In this document: positions 13,813 to 20,783 of the stretch, piece by piece
How positions within the stretch are numbered: position 1 is the first letter of the stretch
Layout of the letters: every line of letters begins with the position of its first letter
Origin: a virus
Virus record (IMG/VR): IMGVR_UViG_3300050121_000115
Coordinates: 1 to 26,837 of that record
DNA length: 26,837 bases
Strand: one strand, 5' to 3'
Notes under the pieces: generated by a model
What the model was told of the DNA's origin: nothing
The model's database searches: none
What the model saw: only the letters and a program-made list of their open reading frames with translations
Program-made: the position numbers and the translations under genes

Positions 13813-16467
13813 ATGGCCTTTCAGTCAGATGATCAGGGCTTTCTCCAGGGCCTGGGCAACTCGCAGAGCGTTGCCGCCTATGGTCGCCAGCTCGAAGTCC
13901 TGCGCGCTATCAACGCCGGTATCGAGTCTATCGACCGCAAGCTGGATATTCAAAACAAGGCATCCTCCGGGGTATCTCCGGCAGATCCGCGCCGCTCGCG
14001 AGGTAGCGGGGTGCCTGTACCAGCTTCTAACGAGGCAGGTATCGGGGCGTCTCGCAATTCGTTATCCAGGCCGTCCGACATCACGCAGGGATCGCCTGAT
14101 TCGAAAAGACAGCCTTCCGCACCAGCTGTGCCGCGTAAGAGCCGTGAGGCGCTTACAGAGCGTGGAGCGAACGGAAGATTTAAGTCGAAAGGCGGATCGC
14201 CTGACAAAAAGAAATCGCCGAAAGATGACGATGGGGATGATGTAGATAACAGAAGGGCGCCTAGGCATAGTGCTGGACGACTAGCTTCTGCTGTCGAAAG
14301 CATGAAGGGTGGCCTGTCAGGTATTACATCTGGCAGTGAGCGAATCGATCCGACAATTGCCGCAGGCAAGGAAATTAAGGATGCCTTGTCGCCCTTGATG
14401 AAGCCTGTCAAGTCACTGCTCGGCGGAATGTTCTCTCGTGGAGGCGCCACCGACGAAGAGAAGGCTGAGCGCAAAGTCTCAGTGCCGTGGTATCGCCGCA
14501 TCTGGAGCGAGCTGCGCGAGGGCAATAAGAAGAATGGTGGAGGAGGCGGCGGCCTAATGGGCGCTCTGATGGGCGCGCTCGCTGCTCTTCCTTCGCTCCT
14601 TGGCGGCAAGCTGTCCGGCTTACTGAAGCATATCCCTGGCGCGGGCTTTGTCGGTGGCGTCATGCGCCGTGGCGGAAGCCTGATCGGCAGTATCGCTAGG
14701 CGCGCCAAGAACCTTGTTGGGCGCCTGTTCGGTCGCAATGCTGCTGGCTCTGAGGCGGGGGCAGCGGCCAAGGGTGGCCGATGGGGACGCATTGGTCGCC
14801 TTGGCAGCAAAGTAGGAAATTTCCTCGGCAAGGTCGGTAAATATTCTGGGCTAAGCAAAGTAGCCAAGCTTGGGGGCGGATTATTAAAACGTATTCCGAT
14901 GCTCGGCAACTTGATCACGGCTGTCACGGGGATGGCTTCCATCCTTGATCCCAACGCGACGAAGGAAGAGAAGTTCCATGGTGGAGGCAGTGCGGTTGGC
15001 GCTCTAGCAGGGGGCGCCCTTGGATCGCTCCTTGGCCCTATTGGCACCGTCCTCGGCGGTATGCTTGGGGAGAAGGTGGGGGGCATGGTCGGCGACTGGC
15101 TGGCTACACTCGATTGGTCGAAGATCGGCGAAAAAATATCCGGTGCCTGGGACAACGTCGTCAATGTTTTCAGTGATGCCGGTAAGCTGGCTTCTGACGC
15201 CGCGTCAGCGGTATTCAAATCGATCTCCGATGCCGGATCAAAACTCAGCAGCATGGTTTCTGACGTCTACAGCTCGGTTAAAAACTGGCTTGGCGATAAA
15301 TTCGGCGGCATGGTTGAAGGAGCCAAGGATCTCGCTAAGAGCGCTGTAGACACTGCAAAGAGCACGGCAAGCTATGTCGGCGACAAGGCCGGAAGTGCTT
15401 ATACGGCAGCCAAAGAAGCCGTATCAAGCGCCGCAACAAAAGTTTCGGACGGCTTCAGCTCGGCGAAAGACGCAGCAGTCGTCCAGGGCGGTCGCCTGCT
15501 CGGCTCTCTTGATAGCTCTTATCGACACAAAGAATCGTTCGGCGGCATTGCCGGTGGATCTGCTCTAGGCACCTATGGCAGCTATACCAACGACGAAGCC
15601 AGCCGAATCCGTGAACTCAAACAGGGCGGCTATAACACCTCGGCAAACGTCAAGGGAGGCATGTCGGCGGCTACTCAGAAAAAGATCACGGATGCAGCGA
15701 TTGCGAGGGGTCTTGATCCGCGAGAAATGCTGGCGATGGCTGCAATGGAGAGTGGTGGCAATTCGAATGCAATCTCCTCAACTGGCGCTATCGGCACATA
15801 CCAGTTCACCGGGCGCACAGCCACGGGCGTAGGCATCACAAACCGTTTTGACGAGGATCAAAATATCGCGGGCGGTATGAAGCTTGCGCTGACAAATCAG
15901 CAGTATCTGAAGTCACGGGGGCTGCCAGTCACTGCGGCCAACCTTTACATGATGCACCAGCTCGGGCCTTCCTCGGCAGAAGAGCTGATTCTCGGACAGA
16001 AGAACGGCAAAAAAATCAGCGATCTATCGGCCAGTACCCAGGCCGCAGTGAAACTGAACTATGGCAGCGGCTCGACCACGGCTGACGAGTACATCACGAA
16101 GAACGCCAAGGCTCTGGATTCGCGCTATGCCAGTGTCGTAGGTGGCGCATCTGGAAATTCGTCGCCTAGCCCTCTTGTTACCGGGGCAACGCCAGGGGCT
16201 CCTGGATCGACAGCGCTATCGGTTCCGCCGCTGTTGCAGCCGATGTCGGCAAACAATCCCATGGCTGTTGCTTCGAGTAACGCGGCGCCAACCGTGACTA
16301 ACAAAGCGCCATCGACTGCGGCAACACCACCGGAAAAGATCGCATCCGATGCGAGCAAAACTGTGGGCGTAATGCGTATGGAGCAGCCTGTCGGCCAGGA
16401 TGTTTCGGAGCGGCAGATCGCGGCCTTGGTTACGGGCGGCATCGGAAATCAAGGCGGGACGTACTAG
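13813..16467 (+). CDS. Tape-measure-like protein with SLT transglycosylase domain
   Basis: The 884-residue product has an N-terminal coiled-coil part (residues 1-50), a disordered Ser/Pro/Arg-rich stretch (50-160), hydrophobic glycine-rich segments that could cross a membrane (about 241-280, 354-380 and 390-428), an Ala/Lys-rich helical repeat region (about 470-560), and a soluble lytic transglycosylase domain (about 617-770). The catalytic glutamate is probably E646 in MAAMESGGNSNA, followed by STGAIGTYQF. The domain cuts peptidoglycan during DNA entry. The membrane-prone segments suit a tape measure ejected into the host envelope; a baseplate-hub transglycosylase is the alternative. There is no clear ribosome site; the start lies two bases after the protease stop. 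Confidence 0.85.
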   Translation: MAFQSDDQGFLQGLGNSQSVAAYGRQLEVLRAINAGIESIDRKLDIQNKASSGVSPADPRRSRGSGVPVPASNEAGIGASRNSLSRPSDITQGSPDSKRQPSAPAVPRKSREALTERGANGRFKSKGGSPDKKKSPKDDDGDDVDNRRAPRHSAGRLASAVESMKGGLSGITSGSERIDPTIAAGKEIKDALSPLMKPVKSLLGGMFSRGGATDEEKAERKVSVPWYRRIWSELREGNKKNGGGGGGLMGALMGALAALPSLLGGKLSGLLKHIPGAGFVGGVMRRGGSLIGSIARRAKNLVGRLFGRNAAGSEAGAAAKGGRWGRIGRLGSKVGNFLGKVGKYSGLSKVAKLGGGLLKRIPMLGNLITAVTGMASILDPNATKEEKFHGGGSAVGALAGGALGSLLGPIGTVLGGMLGEKVGGMVGDWLATLDWSKIGEKISGAWDNVVNVFSDAGKLASDAASAVFKSISDAGSKLSSMVSDVYSSVKNWLGDKFGGMVEGAKDLAKSAVDTAKSTASYVGDKAGSAYTAAKEAVSSAATKVSDGFSSAKDAAVVQGGRLLGSLDSSYRHKESFGGIAGGSALGTYGSYTNDEASRIRELKQGGYNTSANVKGGMSAATQKKITDAAIARGLDPREMLAMAAMESGGNSNAISSTGAIGTYQFTGRTATGVGITNRFDEDQNIAGGMKLALTNQQYLKSRGLPVTAANLYMMHQLGPSSAEELILGQKNGKKISDLSASTQAAVKLNYGSGSTTADEYITKNAKALDSRYASVVGGASGNSSPSPLVTGATPGAPGSTALSVPPLLQPMSANNPMAVASSNAAPTVTNKAPSTAATPPEKIASDASKTVGVMRMEQPVGQDVSERQIAALVTGGIGNQGGTY

Positions 16468-16782
16468 ATGGCAAGCACTACTATCAACGCGAGCAGGATC
16501 ATGCAGATGATCGCGCATTGGCTTGATACGCCCGTGAATGGCTATCTCGGATCGACCTACGGCGCACCCGTTGAAGAGTTGATTCAGAAGCCTAGAAACT
16601 CTGCGCTTGCGAACGCTTTCCTTGCAAAAATGAAGGCGGACTTGCCGATCCTAGCGGCCATGCCAGCCGGATCGGTATCGATCTACTTTCAAGATGTAAC
16701 GGATCGGAATGATGCGAAAAAATTGATTATTCAGGTGGGCGATGTAACGCTGACCGTTGACGAGCTGAGGAACGTTAGTTGA
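16468..16782 (+). CDS. Small baseplate-associated protein
   Basis: The 104-residue product has an N-terminal helix followed by HWLDTPVNGYLGSTYG (residues 17-32), a wording that I associate with small phage proteins encoded directly upstream of baseplate J genes, and a C-terminal strand-rich part ending in IIQVGDVTLTVDELRNVS. It begins directly after the upstream TAG and overlaps the baseplate J start by four bases. The position argues for a baseplate wedge component, perhaps a gp25-class role, but the specific family is not certain. Confidence 0.65.
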   Translation: MASTTINASRIMQMIAHWLDTPVNGYLGSTYGAPVEELIQKPRNSALANAFLAKMKADLPILAAMPAGSVSIYFQDVTDRNDAKKLIIQVGDVTLTVDELRNVS

Positions 16783-18191
16783 AGACCCTTGCCGAGATGC
16801 AGTCCGCGTATGTCTCGATCCTATCGAGCTATCCTACGGTGGCCCTGCTGTATCAAGCCAAAGACCCTACGATCCTGGCCCGGCTTGACTCCATTGCCAA
16901 TATGCTGTCAATAGCGAGCGTCGAGAACGATGTCGCAGCAGCTGAGCCATTCACAAAGTCCCGAGATGTAACCGTCCTTGCTGACGCTGCGGTAAAGGGC
17001 GTACTTCCATTCGGCACCCCGACAATCGTCTCTCTCACTGTCACCAATGCCACGGCCACTGCATGGCCTGTGCTCACAGGGCGTACCCTCACCGATACGC
17101 AAGGTCGCGCCTATATGGTGACGGTCGGCGCCACAATACCTGCAAGCGGAAGCGCGACCGTGACTGCTGTGCAGCAGGAAAATACCTCGTATAGCTCGAC
17201 CGTTACAACAAGTCAGGCGTTTTATCAGATCCAGGTTAATCAGCCGGCCACGGGGTCTGTCGTTAGCGTTGGTATGGCTGACGTCAATGGAAACCCATAT
17301 TCCTACATCCCGGATTTCGTCAACGTCGGACTTGGCGAGTTGATGTTTCACTTGCAGACTGACGAAAATCAGGTGCTGTACATTCAGTTCGGAGCCACCG
17401 GCTTCGGGGGATATCAACCGGCAGCCGGTGAGGTTTTCACGGTTACGGTCGTATCCACCGAGGGTGCGATAACGCTTGCATCTGGGTCTGCCTTCACATT
17501 CGACTATACGGCATCGATCTATGAAGCCGGTTGCACTATCGTATTGGCTGAAGTCCTCCAGGCTGGGGCCGACCCCCTCGACATCGCGACGATCCGCGAG
17601 ATCTGTTCTTACCCGTCGCTGTACGACAGCAACGCCGTATACAACAACAATTTTGATTTTCTGATCAGGCGGTCGCCATCGGTTGCTCCGCTCACATTCC
17701 TCTCGGTCTGGAATGAACAGACCGAGGAGTCTGTGAGGGGCGCCAACCTTAACAACATGAACACGATTTTCGTGGCAGCACTTAAAGACGGCACTGATCA
17801 GACGACTCTGCAAACGGCTATATCGACTATCGTCAGTGATGCTGACGACAGCATGAAGATCAGCTATGTGACTGTCGTCGAGATACAGATTCCGGTAGCA
17901 ATCACGTTGCAAATTGCATCCGTCTACGATCCCGCCTCGGTTAAATCAACGGCAAGCGAGATCATTCTCGCGCAGTACGGTCGCGATACCGCTTGGGCAA
18001 CGCGCGGCCAAGTCAATATCAAGCAAAAGACTATTACCGCGCTGCTGGTCGCTGGTATCACTGCTCTTCAGGACGAGAATAGCGATATCTTGATCAGCGT
18101 AACGGAGCCGACTACTCCGACGCTGCCAGAGCAATTCCGCTATGTTAGCTCGATCAGCCTGGCCATTGATGTGCAGGCGGTGACTTCATGA
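16779..18191 (+). CDS. Baseplate J / gp6-like protein
   Basis: The start is TTG 16779, overlapping the previous stop as TTGA, with TGAGGA (16766-16771) at the ideal spacing of 7; ATG 16797 is less well placed. The 470-residue product follows the baseplate J plan: a helical N-terminus (MKTLAEMQSAYVSILSS), the central beta domain with GTPTIVSLTV and 'ATIPASGSATVTAVQ' elements, an acidic DPLDIATIREICSYPSLYDS segment, and a C-terminal part with VVEIQIPVAITLQI and a final IAVTVQ-type strand. This wedge protein forms the baseplate ring in contractile-tail phages and related injection systems, which is the main evidence for a myovirus. Confidence 0.85.
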   Translation: MKTLAEMQSAYVSILSSYPTVALLYQAKDPTILARLDSIANMLSIASVENDVAAAEPFTKSRDVTVLADAAVKGVLPFGTPTIVSLTVTNATATAWPVLTGRTLTDTQGRAYMVTVGATIPASGSATVTAVQQENTSYSSTVTTSQAFYQIQVNQPATGSVVSVGMADVNGNPYSYIPDFVNVGLGELMFHLQTDENQVLYIQFGATGFGGYQPAAGEVFTVTVVSTEGAITLASGSAFTFDYTASIYEAGCTIVLAEVLQAGADPLDIATIREICSYPSLYDSNAVYNNNFDFLIRRSPSVAPLTFLSVWNEQTEESVRGANLNNMNTIFVAALKDGTDQTTLQTAISTIVSDADDSMKISYVTVVEIQIPVAITLQIASVYDPASVKSTASEIILAQYGRDTAWATRGQVNIKQKTITALLVAGITALQDENSDILISVTEPTTPTLPEQFRYVSSISLAIDVQAVTS

Positions 18192-18982
18192 CGACCGGTA
18201 TCCTTCTCCCAGAGGAGAATAGTTATAGCGAGAATGAGGTAGAGGAGGAGCTGCAAGGGCTCTTCCTTGAGCTGTATGAACAAGTTTGCAAAGACATCGC
18301 TGACGAGATCAACTTCTACGGCGCACCGCACATCGGCCCTATTGATCTGGTTCGTCGGAACCTTACGGCTGACGGTTTGGTTGTCCTCGCGAGTTCCGAT
18401 GAGGATGCGATCCGTTACCTGCACAAGGCATGGAAATTTCGAAACCCACGTCGTGGCCTGCACTTTCTCCGAACGTACCTTCAGGTCCTATTCGGCGCGT
18501 ACACCGTTGATCAGCTATGGCAGCTAAAGACCGGTACATACCCGATAGATACGGCTACTGAATCCGAGATAGCTGCTGCTGGTGAAAGCATCTCGAACTA
18601 CTTCTTGACGTCCCGCGTGCGAGTACGCCTTACGACCGGTGTCGTTCCGACGCAGATATTGGCTGCGCTAAAATCTACCGTTGCCGCTCGCATTGTCCTG
18701 ATCGTACAGATCGCAAATCAGGTCGAATTAACGGTTGGTCCTGGGATGATCACCTATGGCGTCGGTGTGACTCGCTCCATCGCACTTGTAGAGCCCGTCA
18801 CGCGCGTCTATGTGATGGCTCAGACAGATGGGCCTGGAATGCTTTTCGGCGCGTCTTCCCAGATGTATTCAGAAGCATCGCCGCAACCTGTCGGTGATGA
18901 CCTTACAATAAATTCGCTCGACCTGAACTTCTCAAGTGATACCTATTATGCCTTCCAGGCAACGACGTGGAGTGGCAACTGA
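18188..18982 (+). CDS. Tail/baseplate protein downstream of baseplate J
   Basis: The 264-residue product overlaps the baseplate J stop by four bases (ATGA). An acidic N-terminus is followed by IRYLHKAWKFRNPRRGLHFLRTYLQ (about 79-103) and a beta-rich C-terminal half with VYVMAQTDGPGMLFG. By position it corresponds to the P2 gpI-type protein that joins the baseplate wedge to the fibres, but sequence motifs for that family are not obvious. It ends with TGATG, the stop overlapping the start of the first fibre gene. Confidence 0.65.
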   Translation: MTTGILLPEENSYSENEVEEELQGLFLELYEQVCKDIADEINFYGAPHIGPIDLVRRNLTADGLVVLASSDEDAIRYLHKAWKFRNPRRGLHFLRTYLQVLFGAYTVDQLWQLKTGTYPIDTATESEIAAAGESISNYFLTSRVRVRLTTGVVPTQILAALKSTVAARIVLIVQIANQVELTVGPGMITYGVGVTRSIALVEPVTRVYVMAQTDGPGMLFGASSQMYSEASPQPVGDDLTINSLDLNFSSDTYYAFQATTWSGN

Positions 18983-20718
18983 TGCCGTTGGTCCAGCGCA
19001 AGTCGAGCGAACTGCTCACTATCAATCGGGCATCTCCAGGTGCGTACTTTGATCAATCTGGCGTTCTTCGACAGGCCATTGCGAATCGCCTCCGTCGCTC
19101 GTTCGACCCGGTCACCCATGCATTTCAGGGAATCCTGATCGAAGAATCCCGCACCAACCTGATCAAGGCATCTAGCGCGCTCGACGATGCTACGTGGTCG
19201 GGCACGAACATGACCGTGAATGCGAATATCGCTTCGGCTCCCGATGGCACGACCACCGCCGACAAGATGATTTCGTCGGTCGCCACGTCCGTAACACACA
19301 GCGTGGGCTTGCAAAGTTCTGGATCGGTCGCGGTAACAACAGGTGTTGCGGTAACGTATTCGGCCTTCGTCAAGGCTGCTGAACTGACTTTCTGCCTCCT
19401 GTCCTTCGACTCTGCGGATAGCACGACGCCGTGGGGGGCTACTCCAGGATCATGGTTCAACTTGAGCACCGGGACGGTGATTTCGGTCATCGGCACCGTG
19501 TCGAATGCCACTATCACGGCTCTCTCAAACGGCTGGTTCCGGGTATCAATGACCGCTGTTCCCGTCGCATCAGGCCCCGTCAGGCCCCGTATTATTCCTG
19601 CCAATGCTGCAAGCCCGACGTTCGCGGCCAACGTCGGTGATGGTTTGTACGCATGGGGCGTCCAGGTAGAAATTGGCGCGTCTATGACGAGTTTCATTCC
19701 AACTATCAGCGCAGCTGTGACTCGCGCCGCTGACGTCGTCGGGATGCCAGTCGATCTCAAGCTCACGCGCTCGAATATTCTGGCACCTAGCAATGATTTC
19801 ACTGGGTGGACGGCAGGCACGGGCGTAACTCTGTCGCCAGCATCTATCCCTGGTCCCAGTGGCCTAGCATCGAGCGCCGTGATGCCATCTGGTTTCGGCC
19901 TGACGGTTGCAACGCCAGTGCTATCGTCCTTGCTTTCCGCCTATACGTTTTCCGTATTTGTGAAGGCTTCGGCAGGCCTTGTGCAGTTGAAGCTGTCGGG
20001 GGCAGCCTATACGGCGCCCAGGACCGCGACCTTCGATCTTGCTGCTCTATCAGTCACGTCTACCACCGATGAGGCCGCTATCGGAGCACCGCTCAACGGC
20101 TGGGTACGGATATCGATCACGGCCACGCCAAACGTTGCGTCGGCAGTTGGATCATTGGCCATCCTCAATAACGGCACGTCATCTTTGACGATCGGCCTAT
20201 TCGGCGCGCAGCTTGAAAGCTTTCCCCAGGCTACCGCTTACATGCCAACGACTTCGGCGGCTACCAGCGCCACGTCGTACTTCAACTGGTACGACATGAT
20301 CAAGGGCACCTTGGTCGGAAGCATGACGTCATCCCCCGGCGCATGCCTGCTGTCACTCGACGATGGCACCAACTCAATCACAATCAGCCAGGATGCAACG
20401 GGGCTTGTTTCGCTGACCATTACGTCGGCAGGCATCGTGCAGGTCATTCTTACTGGATCTGTAGTAGCTGCTGGCCTTCCGCTGGGCATCGCAGCTTGCT
20501 GGTCGTATGACACAAACTCAATTGACGTCAGCCTCGGCGTCAATGGCACTGTTTTCACGGATAGCCCATTCACACGGCTCGTCTTTGTAGACCCTGTCTC
20601 TTTGCGTCTGGGCAACTTTGGCGGAACGACTTCATTCATCAACAGCTATATACGGCGCGTTCAGTATTTCAAGACCGCCTTACCTAGCCAGATCGCTGCA
20701 CTTTCATCGGAAAGCTAA
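18982..20718 (+). CDS. Fibre with two head-spike/CBM-like modules
   Basis: ATG 18982 overlaps the preceding TGA and has GGAG (18969-18972) 9 bases ahead; GTG 18967 is an alternative. After an N-terminal part (LLTINRASPGAYFDQSG ... RTNLI) there are two copies of the concanavalin-like phage fibre module. The first ends in YAWGVQVEIGASMTSFIPT followed by TRAAD (about residues 60-248); the second ends in FGAQLESFPQATAYMPT (about 262-424). Each has an NGWxRxS strand and a TYSAFVKAA/TFSVFVKAS strand. A C-terminal LamG-like part (about 430-578) follows. These modules bind surface sugars in tail fibres and head spikes. The attachment site on the virion is inferred from position. Confidence 0.8.
   Translation: MPLVQRKSSELLTINRASPGAYFDQSGVLRQAIANRLRRSFDPVTHAFQGILIEESRTNLIKASSALDDATWSGTNMTVNANIASAPDGTTTADKMISSVATSVTHSVGLQSSGSVAVTTGVAVTYSAFVKAAELTFCLLSFDSADSTTPWGATPGSWFNLSTGTVISVIGTVSNATITALSNGWFRVSMTAVPVASGPVRPRIIPANAASPTFAANVGDGLYAWGVQVEIGASMTSFIPTISAAVTRAADVVGMPVDLKLTRSNILAPSNDFTGWTAGTGVTLSPASIPGPSGLASSAVMPSGFGLTVATPVLSSLLSAYTFSVFVKASAGLVQLKLSGAAYTAPRTATFDLAALSVTSTTDEAAIGAPLNGWVRISITATPNVASAVGSLAILNNGTSSLTIGLFGAQLESFPQATAYMPTTSAATSATSYFNWYDMIKGTLVGSMTSSPGACLLSLDDGTNSITISQDATGLVSLTITSAGIVQVILTGSVVAAGLPLGIAACWSYDTNSIDVSLGVNGTVFTDSPFTRLVFVDPVSLRLGNFGGTTSFINSYIRRVQYFKTALPSQIAALSSES
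19571..19590 (+). repeat. 10-bp exact tandem duplication inside the fibre gene
   Basis: CAGGCCCCGT occurs twice in direct succession within the first carbohydrate-binding module. Gain or loss of one copy would shift the frame. Confidence 0.75.
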
Positions 20719-20727
20719 GCGGTTAGC
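20708..20727 (+). other. CGGAAAGC octamer and overlapping hairpin
   Basis: CGGAAAGC (20708-20715) forms the last two and a half codons before the stop of the fibre gene. GCTAA (20714-20718), loop GCGG, TTAGC (20723-20727) forms a 5-bp hairpin that includes the stop. It lies 57 bases before the next start. Confidence 0.4.
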
Positions 20728-20783
20728 GCTATGTGGCGCAGGCCAGAATGGCGAAAATGCGACTCCAGAATTGAGGACTACTG

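Noticed and set aside
13950-15254. Long minus-strand frame (434 codons) opposite the tape-measure gene
   Set aside because: The product is a Pro/Ser/Arg-rich reverse-complement image of Gly/Ala-rich coding sequence. No ribosome site and no neighbours on that strand.
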